A stretch of 64,000 bases of DNA from positions 1,178,001-1,242,000 of the forward strand of contig NZ_CP009043.1 in assembly GCF_000736415.1 (NCBI RefSeq). The letters are read 5' to 3'. The position numbers were made by a program, and so were the translations under genes. Shown here in pieces: positions 36,036-44,287 of this stretch. The notes beneath the pieces were generated by a model. The model ran no database searches. It was given only the letters and a program-made list of their open reading frames with translations, and was not told the DNA's origin. This stretch comes from Campylobacter iguaniorum. Its GTDB lineage: Bacteria; Campylobacterota; Campylobacteria; Campylobacterales; Campylobacteraceae. How positions within the stretch are numbered: position 1 is the stretch's first letter; every line of letters starts with the position of its first letter.

Positions 36036-37239
36036 AAGAGTAATAGTCTCGCTTAGCGCACTATTTTTTGGGATGTCATTTATATTTGTCGCAAATGGTC
36101 TTGTAGTGAGCTCTGCTGGACTTCTTCTAAAAAATCTAAACGCAAGTGAGGCCATGATAGGCGTGGTTACTTCTTGCTTTTTTATCGGTGCATTAGTTTG
36201 CACTCTCATCTCTCACAAACTCATCTCAAAAGTCGGCCACGTCAGGGCTTATGCCATATTTAGCGCCGTATTTGCGATATCTGCCTTGCTTCATGATTTA
36301 AGCTCAAATTTAATCCTTTGGGCAGTGCTTAGATTTATGCTTGGATTTTGTTATTACAGTATAGTTATGGTGATAGAAAGCTGGCTAAATGCCAAAATCA
36401 GGAACTCAATCCGCTCAAGAATCTTATCATTTTATGAGATAGTTTTTTATCTATCATTTGGTCTTGGCTCTCTTATTATGAGCCTAAATTTAGATACTTC
36501 GACAGTATTTTTAGTCGGAACATTTTTCATTATACTTGGTTTAATTCCACTAAATTTAATCAACATCAAAGCACCAAAAATCCCACAAAAAGCCAACATC
36601 AGCTTCCCTAAAATTTACGATATTGCCCCACTAGCATTAGTTACAAGCATAATTGCTGGGCTTTGTATCAATGGCTTTTTTACTATGTCTACGCTTTTTG
36701 TTTTAGGACAAGGATTTGGCGCTTTTGAAGCTGGTATATTCATAGTTTGCGCTATGTGCGGCGGATTTATTTCGCATATGTTTTTTGGAGTTTTATCAGA
36801 CAAATTTGGCAGAAAAGCAGCCATTATCTTAGCTTCATTCATAGCATTTTGCGCCGCTATTTTATTTATAGTAATTAAGCCTGGAATTTATCTCCAATAC
36901 GTTATAGTATTTTTCTTAGGTGTTGGTATATTCGTGCTTTACGCACTATCCTTAGCTAGAGCAAATGATATTTTAAAAGACAAAAGTATGTGCGTGGAGG
37001 TCGGCAGGGCGTTGCTTTTTAGCTATTTAGTCGGCTCGTTTTTATCACCACTCATCATTGGTTTGCTTATAAATTTATTTGGCGAATTTGGGTTTATATA
37101 CTTTTATGCTTGCGTTTTGCTCTTGCTTATGGTATTTGCCGTGTTTCAAAGAACAGCGCCAAAAGAGCTTGAAGTCGCCTTTGAGAGACACAGCGGACAC
37201 AGCGTTTTGTTTGATGAGTTAAAACATGATAATAACTAA
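36022..37239 (+). CDS. major facilitator superfamily transporter
   Basis: A 405-residue, 12-helix transporter. The loop motif between helices 2 and 3 appears as LISHKLISKVGHVRAYAIFS, and the equivalent in the second half is GVLSDKFGRKAAIILASF, the classic MFS G-x-L-x-D-x-x-G-R-K/R signature. It resembles the YcaD-like sugar or drug efflux group (RFMLGFCYYSIVMVIESWLN). The start is GTG. The substrate cannot be told. Confidence 0.85.
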   Translation: MIGIRRVIVSLSALFFGMSFIFVANGLVVSSAGLLLKNLNASEAMIGVVTSCFFIGALVCTLISHKLISKVGHVRAYAIFSAVFAISALLHDLSSNLILWAVLRFMLGFCYYSIVMVIESWLNAKIRNSIRSRILSFYEIVFYLSFGLGSLIMSLNLDTSTVFLVGTFFIILGLIPLNLINIKAPKIPQKANISFPKIYDIAPLALVTSIIAGLCINGFFTMSTLFVLGQGFGAFEAGIFIVCAMCGGFISHMFFGVLSDKFGRKAAIILASFIAFCAAILFIVIKPGIYLQYVIVFFLGVGIFVLYALSLARANDILKDKSMCVEVGRALLFSYLVGSFLSPLIIGLLINLFGEFGFIYFYACVLLLLMVFAVFQRTAPKELEVAFERHSGHSVLFDELKHDNN

Positions 37240-39007
37240 CCAAAACCAAACCCCACTCCAGCCAAAAGATGACAAAACCACCAAAGATAGCCCCAAAAGT
37301 ATATTTAAAACGCAAAATCTACCAAGCGTAGAAACCAGTGATTTAGACATCAAGTTAAGTAGTCTTACAAACAAGCTCCTTGACGCCTTAAAATCAGCAA
37401 ACGACCAGATAGGCTACAAGCCGCAAATCCTAAACCAAGCCAAAAACGCACAAATAGCTCCAAATTTGACTAAAGATTTAAACGAGCTTGTCGCCACGCT
37501 AAAAAACGAGCCAAGCTTAGCCAAACTCACTGCCAAGCTTGAAGAGTTTCTAAAGCCAATTGAGCAGATCAAAAATACAAATATCGCAAAAACCATACAA
37601 AGCTCAGGCATAATGCTTGAAGCTAAAATCGCTAGCAGTCTTGAGCCTCAAACACTACCCTCAAGCATAAAAGAGCTTTTGAGCCTGATGAAAAACGTCT
37701 CAAGCAAAGAGCTTGCCAAAAGCTTCATCGCCCTAGCCAGTGATGAGAGTGGTGACACCGCAAAGAGTTTTAGTGAGCTAAAGCAAATCCTAACAAACGC
37801 CAAAAAACTAAACAACGACATCATAAATAACTCAAATTTCAAAGACTTATCAAACCTGCAAAATAAATTTGAAAATGCGGTTAAATTTTTAGACAAAATG
37901 GCAAATTTAGACGCCCAAAAATCCCAGCCAAAAGCTCCAAATTTAACTACAAATCAAGCTCAAAGCTTAAACCAAAATCAGCCAACCAAAATCAGCCAAA
38001 CCACGCAAAAAGAGCTTTTACCAAAGCAGATCCAAACGGTCATCAAAACCATAGAAAACCTACTCCAAGCCACCCAAAACAAGCTATCAAATACAAACTT
38101 CGAGCTTCCAAATTTAAAAGCTGTAAAAGCGATCAAAAACGATCTCGTGAGCTTGCTTAGCGAGATAAAAACCCAAATCGCCAACCTAAAAGAGCCACTA
38201 TCTGGGCAAAACCAAGCTCTCCAAACCAAGCAAAACTTGCAAAGCCTACTTGAAAAATCTACGCAGGTAGCCATAAGCCAAGCCCAAACGGCTGAGTTTA
38301 TCAAAAGCATAAGCACCGACATAAATAGCTCAAATCTCCAAGATAAGCTAACCCTAGCAGCCAAAAAGCTCTCAAATATCATCAACTTTTTTGACAAAAA
38401 CACAAGCGACGCCAAGCTAAATTTAGCCGAAATCAAACACCTTCTAAAAGCCACTACAAGGGCTGCAAACGACATACCAAATATAGCAAAAACCGATGAG
38501 AGCGCAACTATGAAAAGCATAGAAAACGACCTAAAAGCCACACTTTTAAAGCTCAAAGATCAAGCCAGCACGAACCCAAATCAAGCAAGCATCAACCAAA
38601 CAACAAGCAGACTTCTAAACCAAATCGAAATGCACCAGCTCATCAGCTACGCCCAAAACTCGCTCCAGACATATCTGCCTTATACTTGGGACGGCTTAGA
38701 TAGTAGCTCGCTGGCTTTTAAACAAGGTAAAAAAAACAAATTCTACGCAAGACTGGAGCTTAATTTCATCAAATTTGGCTCAATCAGCGTCATACTTGGG
38801 CTCTCGCAGTCCAAATACATCGATATCTCAATCGCCACCCAAACAAACGAGTTTAAAGACATCATCTTAAACTCAAGTAAAGAGCTAAAGACATCTATCA
38901 CGGATCTTGGGCTCATCATCAGTAGCTTTTCACTCATCCAAAAGACAAAGTCTGAACCATACAGCGATGAGAAGTCATTTGATCTTGGCTTTAGCGTAAA
39001 GGCGTAA
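37226..39007 (+). CDS. FliK-like flagellar hook-length control protein
   Basis: The 593-residue protein is hydrophilic, low in aromatic residues, and rich in N, Q, K, S and L over the first ~460 residues with helical heptads. The last ~110 residues are more ordered. Within them LELNFIKFGSISVILGLSQS followed by FKDIILNSSKELKTSITDLG resembles the FliK C-terminal domain, which talks to FlhB. It is directly followed by an FlhB C-terminal-domain gene, supporting a substrate-switching role. No signal peptide is present. The long linker could act as a ruler. Base composition is more C-rich on the coding strand than its neighbours. Confidence 0.6.
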   Translation: MIITNQNQTPLQPKDDKTTKDSPKSIFKTQNLPSVETSDLDIKLSSLTNKLLDALKSANDQIGYKPQILNQAKNAQIAPNLTKDLNELVATLKNEPSLAKLTAKLEEFLKPIEQIKNTNIAKTIQSSGIMLEAKIASSLEPQTLPSSIKELLSLMKNVSSKELAKSFIALASDESGDTAKSFSELKQILTNAKKLNNDIINNSNFKDLSNLQNKFENAVKFLDKMANLDAQKSQPKAPNLTTNQAQSLNQNQPTKISQTTQKELLPKQIQTVIKTIENLLQATQNKLSNTNFELPNLKAVKAIKNDLVSLLSEIKTQIANLKEPLSGQNQALQTKQNLQSLLEKSTQVAISQAQTAEFIKSISTDINSSNLQDKLTLAAKKLSNIINFFDKNTSDAKLNLAEIKHLLKATTRAANDIPNIAKTDESATMKSIENDLKATLLKLKDQASTNPNQASINQTTSRLLNQIEMHQLISYAQNSLQTYLPYTWDGLDSSSLAFKQGKKNKFYARLELNFIKFGSISVILGLSQSKYIDISIATQTNEFKDIILNSSKELKTSITDLGLIISSFSLIQKTKSEPYSDEKSFDLGFSVKA

Positions 39008-39008
39008 A

Positions 39009-39272
39009 ATGGCAAAAATCAAAAAAGCAGTCGCTCTAGGATACAACAAAAAGCGAGATAATGCTCCAAAAGTCTTAGCCAGTGGCAAAGGCGAAATCGC
39101 TCAAAAGATCATCAATCAAGCTGCCAAATACGACATTCCGATCAAAGAAGACTCCGACCTAGTAGAGATCCTAAGCAAGGTCGATATCAACCAAGAAATC
39201 CCACCAAATCTATACAAAGCAGTCGCTGAGATATTTAGCTTTTTATACCGTGCCACAAAGATAAAAAATTAA
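39009..39272 (+). CDS. flhX: FlhX: stand-alone FlhB/YscU C-terminal domain
   Basis: The 87-residue protein starts MAKIKKAVALGYNKKRDNAP and continues KVLASGKGEIAQKIINQAAK. It matches the soluble domain of FlhB just after the N-P-T-H autocleavage motif, which itself is missing. Homologues called FlhX in Helicobacter can replace the cleaved FlhB fragment. It begins 1 nt after the FliK-like gene and ends the 33655-39272 run. Function in the export gate is inferred. Confidence 0.85.
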   Translation: MAKIKKAVALGYNKKRDNAPKVLASGKGEIAQKIINQAAKYDIPIKEDSDLVEILSKVDINQEIPPNLYKAVAEIFSFLYRATKIKN

Positions 39273-39369
39273 ATTTGCTTTTTAACCGTCATTGTGAAGC
39301 TAAATTCGCTTTGCAATTGTAACCTATTTTATTATGAATTTATTTTAAGATTATTTAAAAATAAACAAT

Positions 39370-39395
39370 TAGCCCAAGGCAAAAGCCTTGAGCCA
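39370..39395 (-). terminator. terminator of the autotransporter gene
   Basis: On the minus strand, TGGCTCAAGGC and GCCTTGGGCTA pair over 11 bp (two G-T pairs) around TTTT. The stem begins 25 nt after the stop and is followed by AATTGTTTATTTTT. The stretch between it and flhX also holds an imperfect ATTGTGAAGC/GCTTTGCAAT hairpin near 39289-39313. Confidence 0.75.
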
Positions 39396-39419
39396 AATAG
39401 AAAGAGAAAAACGAATAGA

Positions 39420-41747
39420 TTAGAATTTGTATTTAAGTCCTAAGCTTCCATTTACATATCTATCATCGTTATTTGCTTTGATTCCAGCACTAAGTGTAGC
39501 TGAGAAATCTTTGCTTACAGCGTATTCGCCACCTACTATGATCTTACCATAAGTGTTTTTGCTCTCATCTGCTTTTGTAGTAAATGAAGTGCTAGCACCA
39601 TTAAATTTAGATACTAAATCATCTTTGCTTACGCTAAGCTCTTGCTCTATACCAGGAGCTGCAAACATAAAGCTGCCATCGCTTAGGTATTGTCTAAACT
39701 CAACGCCAAGATTTGCGCTTAGTACTGCACCATCTACTTTGTCAAATTCTTGAGTGATTACATCATTTTTTAAATTAAAGCTATCGTTTTTGTTGTATGA
39801 ATATGCAAGTCCGATGAATGGTTTGATGAAGAATCCATCTTGCATTTTAAATACATAACCATAGTTTGCAGCTATATTAGCAAACTTAGAATCATAATCA
39901 CCATTTAGATATTCATCTACTAGTTTATAGTTGTTTATATCGTTTTTAGCTATACCAAAGCTTATAGATGTATCAAGCTCGCTTTGTCCGAAGTATGCTC
40001 TACTATAGATTCCAAGCTCGAAGTTGTCTGATTCGTTTTCTAAGTAGCTTGTATCGACTTTTGATTTTGCATAAGTGAAGTATGATCCAAGTATGAAGTT
40101 ATCAAAGCTTCTATCATATCCTACGCTAAATCCATAAAGTTTAGGATCGCCATTATCAGTGCTACCTTTAGCTCCTAAGACATTTGCCCATAATGAGTTG
40201 TCTTGCTCGAATCTTTTTGTATATTCACTAATGACACTTGATAGTGCTGAGTTATCACCACTTGCTAGTTGCATACCATTCATATCTTTGATAGCACTAG
40301 CTAGTGCAAAGTCTTTAGAATATGGAGTAGATAGTTTAGCTAGTCTTGTCATTGTGTTGGTTTGAGCTGCTTGGTTTATGATAGCTGTAGTTCCCATAGC
40401 TCCACTAGTTAGATTTGATACGCTTTTTGAAGCTTCTTTGATAGGTTTTTCTATCTTCTCAGCAAATTGAGCTTTTAGATATGCTTCTTTTTGCTCTGCA
40501 GTAGTAACGCTAGCAGGGAATGTAGTCACATCTAGTTTGTTTGCAAATACCTTATAAGCTTGATCGCCTAGAGCGTTTGCTAGCTCAGATTTGGTGCCGA
40601 CTGCTGTTTTGATTGTCATAGTAGTAAGCTCAGTTTGAAGCTCTGCAAGCAAAAGATTTAGCTTTTTGAATGCTGCGATTTGCTCAGCTGAAGTTATAGT
40701 GGTATCTAGGCTACCAAGTGCTGGATTTTCTGCACCTGCAGGATAAGATTGTACAAGTAGTGCAAGGACTTTTTTGATAGCATTGTTTTCAGTTATGCTT
40801 GGATTTATAGAAGTATCTGGATTGCTAGAAATATCAGTTTTGCTAGTGCCGACTTCAAGACCGCTAGTTCCTTTTAGGTTGTCGATTTTTGTTATATTGT
40901 CAGAAGAGCCGTCAGAACTAAATGCTTTTTTCCATTGTTCTGTTATAGCTGTTTTTAGCTCTTTTATCTTAGCAGTGTCTTTGAAACCATTGGTATCAGT
41001 GATAAACTCACCACCTTTAGTAGCAGCAGTAAATACGCTGTTTAGATTATTTACTGCTCCACTGAATTTATTAAGAGCAGATAGGATATCTTTCGCAGCA
41101 GCTTGTGCTTTAGCTAGGTTTTCTGGTGTCGCTGCTTCATTAGTAGTGCTAGCATCTTCTGCAAGTGCTACATTGCCATATACAGCTTCTACTAATTGTC
41201 CTACAGTAAGAGTTCCGTCATTACCGTCAATTCTACTGTCTGTAGTATCTGTGATTTTTGTGTTTAGGACTGCATATACTTTTGCTAGATTATCACTAGT
41301 TACAGCAGTAGAGCCGTTATTGTTTAAGAAACCTTTGATATCTTGCATAGCTTTTTGAGCTATTTTTACTGCGTCAGCTTTACTGCCGTCTTTGATAGTG
41401 ATTTCTGTTGTTGTACCAGCTTCAGTACCTGGAACGTTAAATTTAAAATCACCATCTCCTAAAGTTGTAGTGATAGTAGCTGTTGTAACTGAAGTAAGGG
41501 CAGATGAAACTGTAGTGAAATCTTTTGATAGATTTTGTATATCTTTATAACTTGATTGTAAGTCGATGAAGTTGGTTCTAACTGTATTGTAGAACGATGA
41601 TGAGTTGCTATATGCAGTTTTTGCTGCCTCTGCAGCTGTTTGTAACTGCTCGAATGTAGGAACTACCGGCTCTTCGGCTAAAAGGCTAGACCCCCCCCCC
41701 AATGTCATAAGTGCTGAACATAGCACCAAAGAATGTTTGAATTGCAT
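39420..41747 (-). CDS. phase-variable autotransporter (type V secreted outer-membrane protein)
   Basis: The 775-residue protein has a signal peptide (cleavage after A24, LLA/EE). A passenger of about 450 residues follows, rich in A, T, K, N and S and largely helical-looking, with no adhesin repeats or enzyme motif recognised. The C-terminal beta-barrel (about 500-775) has alternating strands such as LYGFSVGYDRSFDNFILGSY, FELGIYSRAYFGQSELDTSI and the closing GLKYKF with a terminal aromatic. Codons for Leu16 and Gly17-19 form a G10 tract (41691-41700). With G9 or G11 translation meets TAG within about 2-4 codons, so expression is expected to switch on and off. As sequenced it is ON. AAGGAG precedes the ATG. 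Confidence 0.88.
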   Translation of the reverse strand: MQFKHSLVLCSALMTLGGGSSLLAEEPVVPTFEQLQTAAEAAKTAYSNSSSFYNTVRTNFIDLQSSYKDIQNLSKDFTTVSSALTSVTTATITTTLGDGDFKFNVPGTEAGTTTEITIKDGSKADAVKIAQKAMQDIKGFLNNNGSTAVTSDNLAKVYAVLNTKITDTTDSRIDGNDGTLTVGQLVEAVYGNVALAEDASTTNEAATPENLAKAQAAAKDILSALNKFSGAVNNLNSVFTAATKGGEFITDTNGFKDTAKIKELKTAITEQWKKAFSSDGSSDNITKIDNLKGTSGLEVGTSKTDISSNPDTSINPSITENNAIKKVLALLVQSYPAGAENPALGSLDTTITSAEQIAAFKKLNLLLAELQTELTTMTIKTAVGTKSELANALGDQAYKVFANKLDVTTFPASVTTAEQKEAYLKAQFAEKIEKPIKEASKSVSNLTSGAMGTTAIINQAAQTNTMTRLAKLSTPYSKDFALASAIKDMNGMQLASGDNSALSSVISEYTKRFEQDNSLWANVLGAKGSTDNGDPKLYGFSVGYDRSFDNFILGSYFTYAKSKVDTSYLENESDNFELGIYSRAYFGQSELDTSISFGIAKNDINNYKLVDEYLNGDYDSKFANIAANYGYVFKMQDGFFIKPFIGLAYSYNKNDSFNLKNDVITQEFDKVDGAVLSANLGVEFRQYLSDGSFMFAAPGIEQELSVSKDDLVSKFNGASTSFTTKADESKNTYGKIIVGGEYAVSKDFSATLSAGIKANNDDRYVNGSLGLKYKF
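41691..41700 (-). repeat. G10 contingency tract inside the autotransporter signal sequence
   Basis: Ten C on the plus strand, read as G10 on the coding strand. It supplies the third base of Leu16 and all of Gly17-19. Homopolymeric G tracts of 8-12 are the usual slipped-strand phase-variation sites in Campylobacter. Confidence 0.9.
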
Positions 41748-41846
41748 TTTTTCTCCTTAAAAAATAAAATATCGGTAAATATATCATATAAAGTCTTAAA
41801 ATACTTATAAAATAGATAATAAATTTGTTAAATTTATATTGTTTAT

Positions 41847-41855
41847 GGGGGGGGG
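41847..41855 (+). repeat. G9 homopolymer in non-coding DNA
   Basis: Nine G follow ATG-like sequence (TTTATG...TACGG). All frames through it close within about 15 codons on the plus strand. It lies about 100 bp upstream of the autotransporter start, on whose coding strand it reads C9. Confidence 0.85.
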
Positions 41856-42000
41856 TACGGAGAGTATGAGAAATAGAGTGTTTTAGGAAAAATGGGCTTT
41901 GGGAAGAAAAGTAGCTTAAATGTGGTTGTTAAGTATTATTGTGAAGTGAATTTATCACTGAAGCAATCTAAATTTGATATTTATAGCGCTAGATTGTCAC

Positions 42001-42080
42001 GATTTTCTAAAGAAAATCTCGCAATGACGAAGCTTTTCAAATTCACGCAGTGAATTTATTAATCTGTGCGATTAGCACAG
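42001..42080. repeat. cluster of three short perfect hairpins
   Basis: GATTTTC-TAAA-GAAAATC (42001-42018), AAATTCAC-GCA-GTGAATTT (42039-42057) and CTGTGC-GATTA-GCACAG (42064-42080) occur in a row. They flank sequence like TCGCAATGACGAAG, which looks like a short dispersed repeat. Confidence 0.7.
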
Positions 42081-42104
42081 CAACTCTGAAGCTTTTACAG
42101 GGAG

Positions 42105-42411
42105 ATTTTGCTTCGTTACACTCGCAACTGCAAGCAGACGGGGATTGTCAAGGGGATAAGGGAAAATTTATGCAAAAATAAACTCGCAGGAGTTTATGGC
42201 ATAAATTTGGAAATGTCTATCCCCCTTGTCCCCTTGATGAAATAAAAAAGAGTTTGAATTTATTGTTAAATTTAATTTGTGAATTTAAAGTTTTTTCTTT
42301 CTTAAGGGAGACAAGGGAAGAACTCTTTTTATCATAGTGCGTTACAGTTCTCCCCTTATCTCCCTTAAAATCCCTCGTCTGCTTGCAGTTGCGAGTGTAA
42401 CGAAGCAAAAT
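42105..42411. repeat. 307-bp palindromic element with 36-bp terminal inverted repeats
   Basis: Arms 42105-42140 and 42376-42411 are exact reverse complements (outer end ATTTTGCTTCGTTACACTCG, inner end AAGCAGACG). Between them are two stem-loops. The first, about 42148-42236, uses TCAAGGGGATAAGGG against its near complement and contains the nested hairpins AAATTTATGC/GCATAAATTT and ATAAACTC-GCAG-GAGTTTAT (42178-42197). The second has arms 42302-42324 and 42346-42368, matching 21 of 23. The unit AAGGG(G/A)GA(C/T)AAGGG appears four times in alternating orientation. No transposase is present. Confidence 0.8.
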
Positions 42412-42484
42412 CCTCTCTCCCCGAACGTATTTGGCTATAAAAGTGGTTGGTTTATTTGAGTTTTGGTTTATTGTGAAGTCAAAT

Positions 42485-44287
42485 TTACTTTTTCTTCAAA
42501 TATTTCTTATCTATATAGCCTAGTTCGATTAGTTTATTATAGATTTTTGCGACGATCGGTCCAGCTGCACTACCGCCATGTCCGCCATGCTCGACCATCG
42601 CAGTCACCACAAATGCTGGCTCTTCTACTGGTCCATAAGTAGTGATCCAAGCGTGTGAGCGTTCATAGTATTTCATATCGTTTTCATTAATTCTGTTTTT
42701 GTCAGTTTGCGAGATGCCGACTACTTGAGCGGTTCCAGTTTTGGCACCAAGACGGATATTCGCCGAACTTAAAGCCCTAAATCCAGTTCCACCAAATATA
42801 TTTGCAGTTTGATACATACCTTTTCTTACGTAAGCCAAATTTGCCTTTTCTTTGTCGCTCAAAATATCTCTAACTTCCCATTTTGTCACGTTTTCATCAA
42901 TGCTATGTAAAAAATGCGGTGTCACGTCAAGTCCTGTGGCAAATATCGCCGTATCTCTTGCTACTTGGACTGGCGTGACAAGGAAGCTTCCTTGTCCTAT
43001 GGATGTGTTTAGCGTGTCGCCTTGATACCAAGGCTCTTTTGTCTTTGTCCTCTTCCACTCTTTACTAGGAACGACGCCTATGTATTCGTTTGGAAGGTCT
43101 ATACCGCTCTTGACCCCAAAGCCAAATTTTTCAAGCACTGGAGATATATCATCTATGCCGACCTTATAAGCACCTCTATAAAAATATGTATCACAACTCT
43201 CTTTTATGGCTTCGACTATAGTCATATTTTCATAGCCATAGTTTTTCCAGTTTCTAAATTTCCTACCACCAAGCTCAAAATACGGATCACACATAATTTT
43301 TGTAGTAGGATCTATCTTGCCGCTATTAAAAAACGCCATTCCCATAGCCATTTTGACGACACTTCCTGGTGGATAAAGAGCATTTACCAGCTTATTAGTA
43401 AAAGGCTTATCGAGGTCTTTTATGATCTCGTCCCACTCTTTTTGGCTGATTCCTGTGACAAATGGATTTAGATTATACTCTGGGAAGCTTCCAGCAGCAA
43501 GTATGGCTCCATCTTTTAAGCTCATTACTACAACAGCTCCAGCGTCCTTGCCAAAGGCTTCGGTGACAAATTTTTGAAGCTCCAAATCCAAAGTAAGCTT
43601 GATATTTTGACTAGTTGCACCCTTGTAATAGATCTCTTCGATCTCTTGATTTAGGGCAGTTACCTTTGTCTTTCTCTCTCCACTAGCACCTTGCAATACG
43701 CTATTGTAAAATCTTTCAATCCCGCTTCTTCCGGTGTAATTAGTAAGCTTCGTAAGCTCATCAGTTTGTATATCTTTTTGGTTTGCTCTGCCGACATATC
43801 CAATAACGTGGCTTGCTAAATAATCATAAGGATAGTGTCTTTTGCTAGCTGGTTTTATGAGTAAATTTGGCCTTAAACTAAGCTTTGCAAAGTGTGGAAG
43901 CATGGCGTCATAGTCTATAAACTCAACGACTTCGACGAATTCTTGATTATACGGAGAGTCGCTTTTGAGATAATTTTTTATAAGTTTTGTTGAGTTTAAA
44001 TCCGTAAATGTGGAGGCTAGAGCTTCTATCTCATCTTTTAGTGTTTTATCATCTTTTCTTAAATGCGGTTTAAGCGACACGCTAAAGCCAAGCCTATTTA
44101 CAGCTAAGGGATTACCTTTGATATCAAAAACCTGCCCACGAACAGGAGCTATGAGCTCTGTTTTTATCGCATTATTTTGAGCGATTTCTTCGTAATATTC
44201 ATTTGATTTGATACTTAGATAATAGATCCTAACAAGCAAAATAGTCCAAACAGATATCAAAATAGCATACACTATACGCATTCTCAT
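42485..44287 (-). CDS. mrdA: penicillin-binding protein 2 (elongation transpeptidase)
   Basis: PBP2 cross-links peptidoglycan during rod elongation. It has one N-terminal membrane helix (about residues 4-22), the pedestal domain (PVRGQVFDIKGNPLAVN) and the transpeptidase domain with Ser309 in PPGSVVKM. ESCDTYFYRGAYKVG supplies the SxN-type motif region, and AKTGTAQV gives the KTG box. The C-terminus includes WITTYGPVEEPAFVVTAMVE and GGHGGSAAGPI. At 600 residues it is full length. It overlaps the upstream membrane-protein gene by 4 nt and ends the 11.7-kb run. Confidence 0.93.
   Translation of the reverse strand: MRMRIVYAILISVWTILLVRIYYLSIKSNEYYEEIAQNNAIKTELIAPVRGQVFDIKGNPLAVNRLGFSVSLKPHLRKDDKTLKDEIEALASTFTDLNSTKLIKNYLKSDSPYNQEFVEVVEFIDYDAMLPHFAKLSLRPNLLIKPASKRHYPYDYLASHVIGYVGRANQKDIQTDELTKLTNYTGRSGIERFYNSVLQGASGERKTKVTALNQEIEEIYYKGATSQNIKLTLDLELQKFVTEAFGKDAGAVVVMSLKDGAILAAGSFPEYNLNPFVTGISQKEWDEIIKDLDKPFTNKLVNALYPPGSVVKMAMGMAFFNSGKIDPTTKIMCDPYFELGGRKFRNWKNYGYENMTIVEAIKESCDTYFYRGAYKVGIDDISPVLEKFGFGVKSGIDLPNEYIGVVPSKEWKRTKTKEPWYQGDTLNTSIGQGSFLVTPVQVARDTAIFATGLDVTPHFLHSIDENVTKWEVRDILSDKEKANLAYVRKGMYQTANIFGGTGFRALSSANIRLGAKTGTAQVVGISQTDKNRINENDMKYYERSHAWITTYGPVEEPAFVVTAMVEHGGHGGSAAGPIVAKIYNKLIELGYIDKKYLKKK

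Larger units (their letters stand above)
41748..42484. other. 737-bp non-coding, repeat-rich region between mrdA and the autotransporter gene
   Basis: No supportable gene is present. It contains a G9 tract (41847-41855), several small hairpins (42001-42080), and a 307-bp palindromic element (42105-42411). The short motif ATTGTGAAG occurs at about 41937 and 42470, and also after flhX near 39289. The open frame across 42217-42408 is made of repeat sequence and is not credible as a gene. Confidence 0.75.

Noticed and set aside
37978-38556. 192-codon open frame antisense to the FliK-like gene
   Set aside because: It arises from the biased N/Q/K/S/L codons of the sense protein, without a start site or domain.
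40774-41358. 194-codon open frame antisense to the autotransporter
   Set aside because: It mirrors the low-complexity passenger codons. The sense frame has a signal peptide, a barrel and a terminator.
41841-41876. Tiny frame ATG-GGG-GGG-GGG-TAC at the G9 tract, possibly a phase-variable gene start
   Set aside because: With 8, 9 or 10 G each frame stops within about 15 codons, so no gene is attached in the present sequence.
42217-42408. 63-codon open frame on the minus strand
   Set aside because: It is made of the palindromic element's repeat units and has no ribosome-binding site or protein-like composition.
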